Below are positions 8,946 through 17,829 of a DNA stretch of 64,000 nucleotides, in pieces. A program made the translations under genes and the position numbers. The notes under the pieces are model-generated. The model saw only the letters and a list, made by a program, of their open reading frames with translations. It was not told the origin of the DNA and did not search any database. The DNA is from Bacteroidales bacterium (GTDB lineage: Bacteria > Bacteroidota > Bacteroidia > Bacteroidales > UBA932): assembly GCA_017620335.1 (NCBI GenBank), contig JAFZQO010000049.1, forward strand, positions 165,751 through 229,750, read 5' to 3'. How positions within the stretch are numbered: position 1 is the first letter of the stretch; every line of letters starts with the position of its first letter.

Positions 8946-9091
8946 TTTCCGCTCCCGGCATTCCCTATTTCGCCACCGCTTCCTTATAGAGAAGGATGTG
9001 GCGGTTTCTGCCCGAAAGGGCAGTATCCTTCTACCTGAAGTCGAAGGACGTGACGGTTCTGCCCTAAAGAGCGTTATCCTTCGACCTCCAG

Positions 9092-9180
9092 TGTTCCTTC
9101 CGGTCCAACTACTGGACCGGAAGTGACATTTTACCCCACTATTTGCTCCTTCCGGTCCACCCATTGGACCGGAAGGAGCA
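9092..9180. repeat. Two-hairpin palindromic unit 3
   Basis: Same unit in the second copy of the 235-bp duplication: hairpins 9098-9122 (loop actac) and 9150-9174 (loop cccat). The first hairpin is identical to unit 2 and the second differs in the loop. Confidence 0.88.
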
Positions 9181-9274
9181 TTTCCGCTCCCGGCATCCCC
9201 TTTTTCGCCACCGCTTCCTTATAGAGAAGGATGTGGGGGTTTCAGCCAATAAAGACAGTATCCTTCTACCAAAG

Positions 9275-9392
9275 GTCGAAGGATGCAGCGGGTTTTGTCC
9301 GAAAGGGAGTCATCTTTCTACCGAAGGTCGAAGGATGTGGCAGTTTTTGTCCGAAAGGGCGTCATCCTTCTACCGCAGGTCGAAGGATGCGG
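9275..9392. repeat. 52-bp hairpin-repeat array (copy 3)
   Basis: CGAAGGATG starts at 9277, 9329 and 9381, period 52. The core hairpin loops are gaa and gca. The inter-hairpin part carries GTCCGAAAGGGC, itself able to fold. The array stops about 20 bases before the end of the convergent dehydrogenase gene. Confidence 0.85.
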
Positions 9393-9413
9393 GGGTGTGC
9401 GGAAAGGAGGGAG

Positions 9414-12400
9414 CTAGAGGAGCCAGGCGTAGAGGAGCTCGACGGGATGGACGGCGTGGACGCCGGTGCCGTCGAGGATCTGCTGGCGGCAGGAGGTACC
9501 AGGAGCGACGATGACGGCAGGAGCGGAGGCAATCGAAGCGGCTGAGGCAATCGAAGCGGCAGAGGCGGAAGAAAAGGTAGGGGCAGAAGCAGGAGAGGCG
9601 GCAGCGAAGGAGGTCGAGGGAGCGGGAGCGGGGGCGGAGGGGAGGTGGAGGGCGCGGCGGATGGCGGGGAAAAGGACCATTTCGCCGATCTCCAGGGAGC
9701 GGCGATAATGCTCCTTTTCGTAGCCGAAGGAGCCCGCCATTCCGCAGCAGCCGCTGGGGATGACGTGGACGGTGGCACCGGGGAGAAGGCGGAGGGCGGC
9801 GGCGGTCTTGTCGACGCCGACCAAGGCCTTCTGGTGGCAATGGCCGTGGAGCCAGACGTCGACGGAGTCGGAGCGGAAGGCATCGGGGGAGATGCGGCCG
9901 GCGGCGACCTCGCGCATGATGAACTCGTCGAAGAGCAGGCAGTTCGCCGCGAGGGCCTTGGCCGCCGGCCGCATCTCCGGCGGAACCAGGTCGGGATACT
10001 CATCGCGGAAACTGAGGATGCACGAGGGCTCGATGCCGACGAGCGGGGCCTCGGCGGAGACGACGCCGGCGAGAAGGCGCACATTGCGCACGGCGAAGCG
10101 GCGGGCTAGCTTTAGGCAGCCCTTGGAGATGGCTGCGCGGCCGCTTTCGACGTGGCGAGGCACGACTACGTCGTAGCCGAGCCGTCGCAGCAGCCGCGCG
10201 AATATCAGCCCGAGCTCCGCCTCCTGAAAGTTGGTGAATTCGTCGGCGAAGAGGTACACGCGGCGGGAGGCCTCAGCGTGCACGGAAGGGGCGGGAGAAG
10301 GGCGACGGATTCCTTCGCTGCGCTCGGAATGACAAGGTGGGGCGGAGGTGGAGACGGAGGAGGCGGGTGCCTGGGCGGAGGCGAAGGGACCGGAGGCCAT
10401 GGCGGAGGGCGCCGGGACGGCGGGGGCGGAGCCGAAGCCGTCGAGGCGCAGGAGCTGGCGGAGGGTGCGGCGGCTGAGGGCCGGGATGCGGCGCTCGGCT
10501 GCGAAGCGCAGGATGCGCTTCAGCAGCGCCGCCGAGGGGCCCCAGCCCGCGAAGAAGTTGTAGAGCGGGCGCACCAGATGGCCGAGCCGTTCCACGGCGG
10601 CCATCCTGGCGACCGCGAACGACCGCAGCGGCGTTCCCCTCCGCTGATGGATCTGCTGGAGGACCTCCGCGCGAATCTTCGTCATGTCGACATTTGACGG
10701 GCACTCGGCCCGGCAACCCTTGCAGGCAAGGCAGCTGTCGAGGATTTCCCGGACCTCCGGGGAGGTGAATCCCCCGCCCCGCGTCAGGCATTCGCGGAGG
10801 ACATTCGCCCGGGCACGGGTGGTGTTCAGCTCGTCGCGGGTGGCTTTGAAAGCGGGGCACATGGTCCCGCCGATGAGGTTGGACTTGCGGCAGTCGCCGG
10901 CGCCGTTGCACTGCTCGATCGAGCACATAAGGGCGTGCGCCTGGCTGCGGACGCCGCTGGCGCCTTCGACCTTGCATTCGTCGAAGGCGGCGCGCCAGTT
11001 GAAGACCGTCTTGGCGCCGTCGATGACGTAGGGCTGCCCCAGCTCGAAACGAAGCCATTCGTCCATGCCGGGCGCATCGACTATCTTGTTCATGTTGAAG
11101 ACGTTGTAGGGATCCCAGCAGCGCTTGACCTCCTGCATGAGACGGTAGCATTCGGGGCCGTACATCAGGGGGATGAATTCGCCGCGGAGGCGGCCGTCGC
11201 CGTGCTCGCCGGAGAGGCTGCCGCGGTGCTTACGCACCAGGCGGGCAGTCTCCTCGGCGACCGCACGGAAGAGCCGCCTACCCTCCTCCGTCTTCAGATT
11301 GAGGATGGGACGCAGATGCAGCTCTCCCGTACTTATATGTCCGTAGAAGACGCAGTCGAGACCAAGTTCTGAAAGCAAGGCCCGGAAGTCGGCCATGTAG
11401 GCCGGGAGGCGCTCAGGCGCCACGGCCGTGTCCTCTATGACGCCGACGGGCTTGGCGTCGCCCTTCATGCCGCTGAGGACACCGAGGCCGGCCTTGCGGA
11501 GGGCCCAGACGCGGGCGACGTCGGCGCCGTACACCCGCGTGCAAGCGTACGCGAGGCCGGACGCGCGAAGCTCCGCTTCCAGCGCGTCAGCCGCCGCGTC
11601 CATCGCCTGCCCGCGGAATTCCGCGATCAGCAGCGCCGCCGGGTCGCCCTCGACGAAGAAGCGGTTGCGCCGCGCCTCGATGTTGTCCTTCCCGAGCTCG
11701 AGGATACGCCCGTCCATCAGCTCGACGGCGACGGGGCCGTGGCGCAGCGCGACGAGGTTGCCCTCGAAGGAAGCCTCGAGCGAAGGGCAATGGGCGCAGA
11801 GCACCATGCCCTCCGCCGGCGGCAGCGGATCCAGGGAGACCTTGATCTCGGTGACGAGGGCCAGGGTGCCCTCGCTGCCGCAAAGGAGCTTGCAGAGGTC
11901 GGGGGCCGCGGCGGGGGCGGAGGCGGAAGCCTCCTGGCCGCCCGCGGGGCCCCCATTACCGAGGCCGAGTGCCTCGTCGATGGCGTAGCCGCAGCTGCGG
12001 CGGCGGAGCGACGCGTCGGGGTAGTTCGCCTCGATGAGGCGCACTACCTCCGGGTCGCTCCGCCATCCCTCGAGCTGCGCATAAATGCTGCGCTCGAGGC
12101 TCCCCTCCCCGCGCACCGCGGTATCGAACTCCGACCCGTCCGCCAACAGTCCTTTCAGCTGCAACACATGATGGCGGGTGGATCCGTAAACAAGCGAATG
12201 CGTTCCGCAGGAGTTGTTCCCGACCATTCCGCCGATGCAGCAGCGGTTGCTGGTCGACGTTTCGGGGCTGAAGAAGAGCCCGTAGGGCTTCAGGGCCAGG
12301 TTGAGCTCGTCGCGTACGACGCCGGGCTCAACGCGGGCCCAGCGCTCCTCCGCATTGATTTCCAGAATATGGTTGAAGTGTTTGCTGACATCTACGACAA

Positions 12401-12602
12401 TGCCGTTTCCGACAACCTGGCCGGCGATGGAGGTGCCGCCGGCGCGCGGGATGAGGCATGTGCCTCGCTCCCGCGCCGTGCGCACCAGCTCCTTCAGATC
12501 CTCCAGATTCTCCGGATAAGCCACCCCCTGCGGCGTCTCGCGGTAGATGCTGGCGTCGGTCGAATATGCTATTTTGTGCAAAGAGTCGGAATAAATGGTC
12601 AT
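9414..12602 (-). CDS. FAD-linked oxidase / Fe-S dehydrogenase (YdiJ-like, D-2-hydroxyacid type)
   Basis: A 1062-residue fusion. Order: PCMH-type FAD-binding domain (about 25-260; IPRAGGTSIAGQ, GGMVGNNSCGTHS), FAD-oxidase C-terminal domain with substrate-site patterns (FYGHISTGELHLRP, GSLSGEHGDGRLRG, about 270-520), a ferredoxin-like cluster region (CLACKGCRAECP near 620-635) and a C-terminal cysteine-rich CCG domain (HGHCHQKAL, SGCCGMAGSFGYE). This is the layout of GlcD/GlpC fusions such as YdiJ, which oxidise D-2-hydroxyacids (D-lactate, D-2-hydroxyglutarate) and pass electrons to the membrane chain. Two Ala/Ser/Pro-rich stretches (about 735-785 and 990-1035) are unusual. The first contains an in-frame copy of a short repeat (CHSERSEGI, 10307-10334). 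Confidence 0.85.
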   Translation of the reverse strand: MTIYSDSLHKIAYSTDASIYRETPQGVAYPENLEDLKELVRTARERGTCLIPRAGGTSIAGQVVGNGIVVDVSKHFNHILEINAEERWARVEPGVVRDELNLALKPYGLFFSPETSTSNRCCIGGMVGNNSCGTHSLVYGSTRHHVLQLKGLLADGSEFDTAVRGEGSLERSIYAQLEGWRSDPEVVRLIEANYPDASLRRRSCGYAIDEALGLGNGGPAGGQEASASAPAAAPDLCKLLCGSEGTLALVTEIKVSLDPLPPAEGMVLCAHCPSLEASFEGNLVALRHGPVAVELMDGRILELGKDNIEARRNRFFVEGDPAALLIAEFRGQAMDAAADALEAELRASGLAYACTRVYGADVARVWALRKAGLGVLSGMKGDAKPVGVIEDTAVAPERLPAYMADFRALLSELGLDCVFYGHISTGELHLRPILNLKTEEGRRLFRAVAEETARLVRKHRGSLSGEHGDGRLRGEFIPLMYGPECYRLMQEVKRCWDPYNVFNMNKIVDAPGMDEWLRFELGQPYVIDGAKTVFNWRAAFDECKVEGASGVRSQAHALMCSIEQCNGAGDCRKSNLIGGTMCPAFKATRDELNTTRARANVLRECLTRGGGFTSPEVREILDSCLACKGCRAECPSNVDMTKIRAEVLQQIHQRRGTPLRSFAVARMAAVERLGHLVRPLYNFFAGWGPSAALLKRILRFAAERRIPALSRRTLRQLLRLDGFGSAPAVPAPSAMASGPFASAQAPASSVSTSAPPCHSERSEGIRRPSPAPSVHAEASRRVYLFADEFTNFQEAELGLIFARLLRRLGYDVVVPRHVESGRAAISKGCLKLARRFAVRNVRLLAGVVSAEAPLVGIEPSCILSFRDEYPDLVPPEMRPAAKALAANCLLFDEFIMREVAAGRISPDAFRSDSVDVWLHGHCHQKALVGVDKTAAALRLLPGATVHVIPSGCCGMAGSFGYEKEHYRRSLEIGEMVLFPAIRRALHLPSAPAPAPSTSFAAASPASAPTFSSASAASIASAASIASAPAVIVAPGTSCRQQILDGTGVHAVHPVELLYAWLL
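10307..10334 (-). repeat. In-frame short repeat (CHSERSEGI type) inside the dehydrogenase gene
   Basis: The segment shares GATTC(C)TTCGCTnCGCnCGGAATGACA with the segment at 61701-61726 in the superoxide dismutase gene. It is an imperfect palindrome (ATTCC/GGAAT ends) and is read as CHSERSEGI within a low-complexity linker between the Fe-S and CCG domains. Confidence 0.75.
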
Positions 12603-12620
12603 AGTGCCCTTTCTTCAACG

Positions 12621-12628
12621 CAAAGATA
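12621..12628 (-). promoter_or_regulatory. -7 box for the FAD/Fe-S dehydrogenase
   Basis: CAAAGATA on the plus strand reads TATCTTTG on the minus strand, 19 bases before the ATG at 12602. No clear -33 TTTG was seen. Confidence 0.45.
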
Positions 12629-12649
12629 CCTATTTTTCATAGAAAAGGC

Positions 12650-12657
12650 TATCTTTG
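12650..12657 (+). promoter_or_regulatory. -7 box for the esterase pair
   Basis: TATCTTTG, 50 bases before the ATG at 12708. With the box at 12621-12628 it forms a divergent promoter pair using the same octamer, about 30 bases apart. Confidence 0.45.
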
Positions 12658-12707
12658 TAAAAGGCAACACCGCTTGATGAAACTATAACCACAATAACCA
12701 TTCACGT

Positions 12708-13874
12708 ATGAAGAGAATTATCCTTATCACCGCTTTGGCCCTCATCGCAGCGGGCGCGTACGCGCAGCAGGTGGGGCCCGGCGGCCAGCCGCTCAGGCCC
12801 CGCCAGGCTGCGCCCGCCCCGCAGGAAGTCTTCACCGGAGTCGTAATCAACCCCGACAACAGCGTAACCTTCCGCTACAAGAACCCCAAGGCCGTCAAGG
12901 TCGAGGTCTCCGGAGAGTTCATGCAGGGTTCCGCCGAGCTCAAGGAAGCCGACGGAGTCTGGACCTACACCACCGAGCCCCTGGCTCCCGAACTCTATTT
13001 CTACAGCCTCACAGTGGACGGCTCCCCCATCGTGGACCTCTACTATTCCGTCGTCAAGGACATCCCTCGCTGGATGAACTATTTCATCATTACCAAGGAG
13101 AAAGGCGACAGGGGCGACATTTACGGAGTCAACGACGTCCCCCACGGCACCGTCGCCTCCCGCTGGTATGACAGCAAGACCTTCGGCAACCGACGTCGCG
13201 TCAACATCTATACCCCTCCGGGGTACGAGCAGAGCGGCAAGAAGAAATATCCCGTCTTCTACCTCCTCCATGGCAACGCCTGTGACGAGAACTCCTGGCT
13301 TGACCTCGGCCGCGCCGCGCAAATCCTCGACAACCTCATCGCCCAGGGCAAGGCCGAGCCGATGATCCTGGTCATGACCAACGGCAACCCCGCCCAGCAG
13401 GCCGCACCCGCCTACTACGGAGACACTTACACCAACGGCAACACCCTCCCCGGAAAAGCCAACTTCGTTGATTCCTTCCCGGAGATCATCTCCTTCATCG
13501 ATGCCAACTACCGCACCATCGCCAAGAAAGAAGGCCGCGCCATCGCCGGCTTCTCCATGGGCGGCGGCCACACCTTCACCATCTCCAAGGACTATCCCAA
13601 CACCTTCGACTACGTCGGTCTCTACTCCGCCGCGGGCAGCAACATCAGCGACCCGGCCCAGAAGCAGAAGATCCTCGACATGAAGAAGAACGGAGTCAAG
13701 CTGTACTACATCGGCTGCGGCACCGAGGACTTCCTCCACAACAGCGTCCTCAACTACAACAAGCAGCTCGACGAGATCGGCTTCGAGTACTTCTACCGCG
13801 AGACCCCCGGCGGCCACACCTGGGGCCCCTGGAGGATCTATCTCAGCGAGATGGCCCAGATGATCTTCAAATAG
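12708..13874 (+). CDS. Secreted CE1-type carbohydrate esterase
   Basis: A 388-residue exported protein: signal peptide (MKRIILITALALIAAGAYAQ), an N-terminal immunoglobulin-like domain of the CBM48/esterase type (about 40-125; VTFRYKNPKAVKVEVSGEF), then an alpha/beta hydrolase domain of the esterase D/feruloyl or acetylxylan esterase group. The nucleophile is Ser283 in GFSMGG, the His is in GGHTWGPW near the C-terminus, and an acid lies between them (probably GTEDF). The family removes acyl groups from plant polysaccharides; the exact acyl group is unknown. It is followed 9 bases later by a paralogue, so the two are probably co-transcribed. Confidence 0.85.
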   Translation: MKRIILITALALIAAGAYAQQVGPGGQPLRPRQAAPAPQEVFTGVVINPDNSVTFRYKNPKAVKVEVSGEFMQGSAELKEADGVWTYTTEPLAPELYFYSLTVDGSPIVDLYYSVVKDIPRWMNYFIITKEKGDRGDIYGVNDVPHGTVASRWYDSKTFGNRRRVNIYTPPGYEQSGKKKYPVFYLLHGNACDENSWLDLGRAAQILDNLIAQGKAEPMILVMTNGNPAQQAAPAYYGDTYTNGNTLPGKANFVDSFPEIISFIDANYRTIAKKEGRAIAGFSMGGGHTFTISKDYPNTFDYVGLYSAAGSNISDPAQKQKILDMKKNGVKLYYIGCGTEDFLHNSVLNYNKQLDEIGFEYFYRETPGGHTWGPWRIYLSEMAQMIFK

Positions 13875-13883
13875 GATAAGCTT

Positions 13884-15044
13884 ATGAGAATCAGGCCATT
13901 ACTGATCGCGGCGCTGGCCGCCGCAGTCTGCTGCTCCTGCGGGCAGCAGGCTGGAGGCGGCGCCGCCGCGCCGGTCAAGGAGGACTTCGTCAGCATGTCC
14001 ACCAACCAGAAGGGTCAGGAGTACCCGATGGTCAATTCGGACGGCATCGTCCGCAACAGGGTGTACGCCCCTGAGGCCAAGAGCGTCCAGCTCCAGATAA
14101 ACGGCATCCTCTTCCCTATGCACAAGGACAAGGACGGCTACTGGATCGGCGAGTCCACTGAACCTTTCGACGAGGGCAACCACTACTATGCCATCGTTAT
14201 CGACGGCGCAGAGGTGCCGGACCCGAACAGCGTATTCCTGTACGGCTCCGGCAAGGAGCGCACGCAGATAGAGATCCCGGCCCACGACCAGGACAAGTAC
14301 GCCCTTCGCGACGGCATCCCGCACGGCCAGGTCAGGGAGATCTGGTACCATTCCGACGTGGAGGGCGCCCTGCGCCATCTCTTCGTCTATACTCCGCCGG
14401 AGTACGACCGGGATGTCACCAAGCGTTTCCCCGTCCTTTACCTCCATCACGGAGGCAATGAGAACGAGACCGGCTGGAGCCGCCAGGGCCACTGCGGCCT
14501 CATCATGGACAACCTCCTCGCCGACGGCAAGACCCTCCCGTTCATCATCGTTATGGGATACGGCGAGCACGGCCGTCCCGCCGAAGGCAGCACGGCCGGT
14601 TACATGGACAGCCCCGGCTTCAAGATGTATCCGGAGATCCTTCTCAAGGACATGATCCCGTACATCGACAAGGAGTTCCGCACCATCCCTGACGGGGCGC
14701 ACCGCGCGATCGCAGGCCTCTCCATGGGAGGCATGCAGACGCGCGTGATCAGCCTCGCCAACCCGGAGACCTTCAACTGGGTCGGCATCTTCAGCGGCGG
14801 CGTCATCTCCCCGGAGGACCTGGACAACAATCCTTCCTACGAGAAGTATAACAAGCTGACCTTCATAGGGTACGGCAGCCGCGAGGTTGAAAACCCGCGC
14901 GGCGGCGTCGACCCCGCGGAGGTCACCTCCCAGATCCAGGCACGCGGCATCAACACCCACTACTACATCTCGCCCCTCACCGCCCACGAGTGGCAGACCT
15001 GGCGCCGTTGCCTCTACGAATTCGCCCCTCTCCTCTTCAGATAA
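13884..15044 (+). CDS. CE1-type carbohydrate esterase lipoprotein
   Basis: A 386-residue paralogue of the preceding gene, with a lipoprotein signal (LLIAALAAAVCCSC), so it is likely anchored to a membrane, possibly on the cell surface. The N-terminal Ig-like domain (VRNRVYAPEAKSVQLQING) is followed by the hydrolase domain, with Ser280 in GLSMGG and His in TAHEWQTWR. The pairing of a soluble and an anchored esterase suggests stepwise deacylation of the same glycan. This is inference, because no glycoside hydrolase or SusCD genes are adjacent. The stop overlaps a palindrome. Confidence 0.85.
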   Translation: MRIRPLLIAALAAAVCCSCGQQAGGGAAAPVKEDFVSMSTNQKGQEYPMVNSDGIVRNRVYAPEAKSVQLQINGILFPMHKDKDGYWIGESTEPFDEGNHYYAIVIDGAEVPDPNSVFLYGSGKERTQIEIPAHDQDKYALRDGIPHGQVREIWYHSDVEGALRHLFVYTPPEYDRDVTKRFPVLYLHHGGNENETGWSRQGHCGLIMDNLLADGKTLPFIIVMGYGEHGRPAEGSTAGYMDSPGFKMYPEILLKDMIPYIDKEFRTIPDGAHRAIAGLSMGGMQTRVISLANPETFNWVGIFSGGVISPEDLDNNPSYEKYNKLTFIGYGSREVENPRGGVDPAEVTSQIQARGINTHYYISPLTAHEWQTWRRCLYEFAPLLFR

Positions 15045-15062
15045 CAGTTTACAAACTGTTAT
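15041..15062. repeat. Near-perfect palindrome at the esterase stop codon
   Basis: ATAACAGTTT / AAACTGTTAT, 10-bp arms around AC, includes the stop codon of the second esterase. It may be part of the terminator or a protein-binding site. Confidence 0.5.
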
Positions 15063-15070
15063 TCAGCTAA

Positions 15071-15101
15071 ATGGCCGGACACACTTAATGTGCCCGGCCA
15101 T
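15071..15101. terminator. Terminator hairpin between convergent genes
   Basis: ATGGCCGG-a-CACA, a short loop, TGTG-c-CCGGCCAT, followed by TCTCTTT on the plus strand. It lies between the convergent esterase and UDP-glucose dehydrogenase genes. Confidence 0.6.
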
Positions 15102-15122
15102 CTCTTTCAGTGATGCAAAGAA

Positions 15123-16406
15123 TCAGTCGCGCTTGAAGATGTCGCGCGTATAGACCTTGTCGGCAACGTCGTCGAGGACGGGGTCGTAGCGGTTGGCGAT
15201 GATGGCGTCGCTCATCGCCTTGAAGCGCTCCAGGTCGCCGACGACGAGGCTTCCGAAGAAGGTGCTGCCGTCCGGCAGCGAAGGCTCGAAGACGACGACG
15301 CGGGCGCCCTTGGCCTTGATGCGCTTCATGATGCCCTGGATGGCGCTCTGGCGGAAGTTGTCCGAGCCGGCCTTCATCGTGAGGCGGTAGACGCCGACCG
15401 TGACGTCGCGCTCGCGCGTGGAGTCATAGGCACTTGAAGCGGTGTAGTACCCAGCCTTGTCGAGGACGCGGTCGGCGATGTAATCCTTGCGCGTGCGGTT
15501 GCTTTCGACGATGGCCTTGATGAGGTTCTCGGGGACGTCGTTGAAGTTTGCCAGCAGCTGCTTGGTGTCCTTCGGAAGGCAGTATCCACCGTAGCCGAAG
15601 CTGGGGTTGTTGTAATGCGAGCCTATGCGCGGGTCACCGCAGACACCTTCGATAATCGCCTGGGTGTCAAGACCTTTCATTTCGGAGTAAGTGTCCAGCT
15701 CGTTGAAATAGCTGACTCGGAGGGCCAGGTAGGTATTGGCGAAGAGCTTGACCGCCTCGGCCTCCGTGGAGCCCATGAGGAGGACGGGGACGTCGGGCGC
15801 CAGCGCCGCCTCCTTCAGGAGAGCGGCGAAGCGCCCCGCGTCCTCCCGCGGCGTCCCGTCGTACCCGACGATGATTCGCGACGGATACAGATTGTCATAC
15901 AGGGCTTTGGATTCGCGGAGGAATTCCGGCGAAAAGAGAATCTTCGGCGTCACGACCCGCATCGTCCCGTCGGCCAGGCGCTCGCGGTAGCTGAATCTTT
16001 CTCGGGCCGACCTGGTGTATCCTACGGGAACGGTCGACTTGATGATCATCACAGCGTCGGGATTAACCTCCAGGACCGTCTCGATGACCTCTTCCACATG
16101 GGAAGTGTCGAAGAAATTCTTCTTCGGATCGTAGTTGGTGGGGGCGGCGATGACGACGAAGTCGGCATCGCGGTACGCGGCGCGGCCGTCGAGCGTCGCC
16201 TTCAGGCGCAGCTCGACCGGCCTCCCGGCCGCGTCCCGCCCCGCCAGATATTTCTCTATATACTCATCGGCAATCGGCGATTCCCGCCGGTTGACCTTCT
16301 CGACCTTCTCAGCGACTACATCCACCGCCACAACGTCATTGCGCTGCGACAGCAGCGTTGCCATGCTCATCCCCACGTACCCCATTCCCGCAACTGCAAT
16401 CTTCAT
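15123..16406 (-). CDS. ugd: UDP-glucose 6-dehydrogenase (copy 1)
   Basis: A 427-residue cytoplasmic enzyme that oxidises UDP-glucose to UDP-glucuronate with two NAD, a precursor for capsule and exopolysaccharide. It has an N-terminal Rossmann domain ([13 protein letters not shown]), a central helix region with [14 protein letters not shown], the catalytic Cys in [10 protein letters not shown], and a C-terminal UDP-binding domain ([29 protein letters not shown]). The ATG at 16406 starts directly at MKIAVAG, which is better than the alternative four codons upstream. It carries a roughly 10-residue insertion ([14 protein letters not shown]) and another near residue 145 that the paralogue at 59820-61013 lacks. 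It has its own promoter and terminator, so it is probably monocistronic. Confidence 0.92.
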   Translation of the reverse strand: MKIAVAGMGYVGMSMATLLSQRNDVVAVDVVAEKVEKVNRRESPIADEYIEKYLAGRDAAGRPVELRLKATLDGRAAYRDADFVVIAAPTNYDPKKNFFDTSHVEEVIETVLEVNPDAVMIIKSTVPVGYTRSARERFSYRERLADGTMRVVTPKILFSPEFLRESKALYDNLYPSRIIVGYDGTPREDAGRFAALLKEAALAPDVPVLLMGSTEAEAVKLFANTYLALRVSYFNELDTYSEMKGLDTQAIIEGVCGDPRIGSHYNNPSFGYGGYCLPKDTKQLLANFNDVPENLIKAIVESNRTRKDYIADRVLDKAGYYTASSAYDSTRERDVTVGVYRLTMKAGSDNFRQSAIQGIMKRIKAKGARVVVFEPSLPDGSTFFGSLVVGDLERFKAMSDAIIANRYDPVLDDVADKVYTRDIFKRD

Positions 16407-16459
16407 GTTTCCAATCATTTATTGGTTATTCCTTTCCCCTCACATCATTGCCACACTCG

Positions 16460-16491
16460 CAAAAATACTCATTAGCGCCCTAATTAACAAA
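16460..16491 (-). promoter_or_regulatory. Promoter of ugd copy 1
   Basis: On the minus strand TTTG (16488-16491), 20 bases, TATTTTTG (16460-16467), about 55 bases before the start codon. Confidence 0.5.
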
Positions 16492-16520
16492 CATCCAATC
16501 CCTCTTGAACTCCGCCTAAG

Positions 16521-16610
16521 TGTTCCTTCCGGTCCATCGGCTGGACCGTCAGTTGCATTTTCCCACCATTTTCGCTCTTTCCGGTCCACCGGCTGGACCG
16601 TCAGTAACAC
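16521..16610. repeat. Two-hairpin palindromic unit 4 (downstream flank of RAYT)
   Basis: Hairpins 16530-16548 (loop tcggc) and 16582-16600 (loop ccggc), stems CGGTCCA/TGGACCG, with outer arms TTCC on the left and GTCAG on the right. The spacer has ATTTTCCCACCATTTTCGCTC. The unit ends 10 bases from the stop codon of the RAYT gene. Confidence 0.9.
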
Positions 16611-16619
16611 CGACGACTT

Positions 16620-17558
16620 TTATCCCCGATCCAGGTATTTAGCGGCCGCATCATAACTGAGGCCTGTCACCCTTGCAAGCTGGTTCGCCCCCGCTGAGAA
16701 ACGGAACCGAAGTTGTCGTAACAGTTCCAGCATTTGGTCTTCCGTCAGTTCCTCTACCGAACGCTTCCGGAACAGAGACTGGCACAGATCCGGAACTGCC
16801 GCCAATATTACTTGGTCCCGGAATGCCGGCAGGTCTGATTCTTTCATCTCCAAACGTTGCTTCGCCTTGGAAGAATTATGCAGGAAGAAGCTCATCCGTT
16901 TCGGAGTCCTGAACGCCTCCTCGACGATGTCTTTCCGTACAAACGAGTCCGGAAGGATATAGCCGGCATCGCATACCACCCAATTCTGCGGCAACATTAT
17001 ACGGCTGTGAAGAATCCTTGCCTGCTCCCGATCCGATACCGCCTTGAGGGGACGTCCGCGCTCCGTTACTCCACCACCGAAAGCGACACCGTCACCATTT
17101 TGGTATCTAAGGTCTATGTTCGGTGCGACGTCGTCATGCTTCAGATTTGGGCGGAAAAAAGTACGTCCGGTACCCCAGGGATAATCGAACGGGCTCACGC
17201 AAATGTTTGCGGCAACAGGATTCATCTGTATATATGCAATTGCCCACTCCAAAGCCTCATCCCCATGAATAGGCTTGATATCCACTTTCAGACGACGAAG
17301 ATGTTCCCTGCTTCCGTACTTTTTCCAAAGATATCTCGAATAGGCGGTCTTAAAACCCTGAATGAATGCTTCCGCCTTCTCCCTGCGGCAAAACAGAGAC
17401 AGATGAATATGGTTGGACATCAGTATGAAAGCAAGTACGAAAACCCCGCACTTGAAAGCTTGTACCGCCACATAGTTCATTCCAACGATGAAGTCTTCCA
17501 AATCCCTGAACAAGAGGCGGTCTTCCAAATGTTCAGTAGTAACCAGCCAATAAGCCAT
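16620..17558 (-). CDS. REP-associated tyrosine transposase (RAYT, Y1_Tnp/HUH family)
   Basis: A 312-residue protein with an N-terminal Y1 transposase domain. The metal-binding HUH motif is His50-Ile-His52 (LMSNHIHLSLF) and the catalytic Tyr is most likely Tyr109 in IAYIQMNPVAANI, the YIxxNP form usual in RAYTs. The C-terminal part (about 230-312; LSYDAAAKYLDR) looks like a DNA-binding helical domain. RAYTs nick and rejoin single-stranded REP hairpins and are thought to spread them without moving as classic IS elements. The context fits: a two-hairpin unit ends 10 bases after the stop, another lies 270 bases upstream, and related units recur across the window. A TATATTTG box lies at 17736-17743 on the minus strand, but without a clear -33. 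Confidence 0.85.
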   Translation of the reverse strand: MAYWLVTTEHLEDRLLFRDLEDFIVGMNYVAVQAFKCGVFVLAFILMSNHIHLSLFCRREKAEAFIQGFKTAYSRYLWKKYGSREHLRRLKVDIKPIHGDEALEWAIAYIQMNPVAANICVSPFDYPWGTGRTFFRPNLKHDDVAPNIDLRYQNGDGVAFGGGVTERGRPLKAVSDREQARILHSRIMLPQNWVVCDAGYILPDSFVRKDIVEEAFRTPKRMSFFLHNSSKAKQRLEMKESDLPAFRDQVILAAVPDLCQSLFRKRSVEELTEDQMLELLRQLRFRFSAGANQLARVTGLSYDAAAKYLDRG

Positions 17559-17829
17559 AGTTTAAGTTATTTATCAATAAGGAAGCAGTTTTTCCGAACT
17601 CCTCCACCACTGTGAGAACCAGCCAATCAGCATGAAGGCATCAGGTCTCACCATTCTCTCAAAGGGCACCAGCCAAAGAACAAGGAAAGTGGCACCCATG
17701 GCATCCACGCTGGTCGTTTGCGTCGAACACCTTCACAAATATATGAAAACTGATTGGTATAATTGTTATCTTTCTTTACCGTTTTTTCTCCCTCTGAAAC
17801 TCTCTAAATCTATGTTTTTACGACTATAC

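Larger units (their letters stand above)
8805..9274. repeat. Tandem duplication, two copies of a 235-bp composite repeat
   Basis: Bases 8805-9039 and 9040-9274 align over their length at a constant offset of 235. Each copy contains one 52-bp-type segment (GTCGAAGGACGTGACGG...), one complete two-hairpin palindromic unit, and an ATAGAGAAGGATGTGG segment leading into the next TCCTTCTACC. They differ at scattered positions, including the second hairpin loop (atggg versus cccat). Confidence 0.88.

Noticed and set aside
8601-9392. CRISPR-like repeat array
   Set aside because: The supposed spacers are themselves nearly identical between copies, the period is fixed at 52, and no cas1 or other cas genes are present; the Cas2-like gene is 42 kb away.
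12702-13817. Antisense frame (371 codons) opposite the first esterase
   Set aside because: Low-complexity Val/Gly/Glu-rich translation; the esterase frame has a signal peptide and catalytic motifs.
13899-14987. Antisense frame (362 codons) opposite the second esterase
   Set aside because: Same reason: a GC-rich shadow without motifs.
16620-17558. Classic IS200/IS605 element
   Set aside because: No TnpB gene and no IS-like ends; the YIxxNP form, C-terminal domain and flanking repeat hairpins fit a RAYT better.
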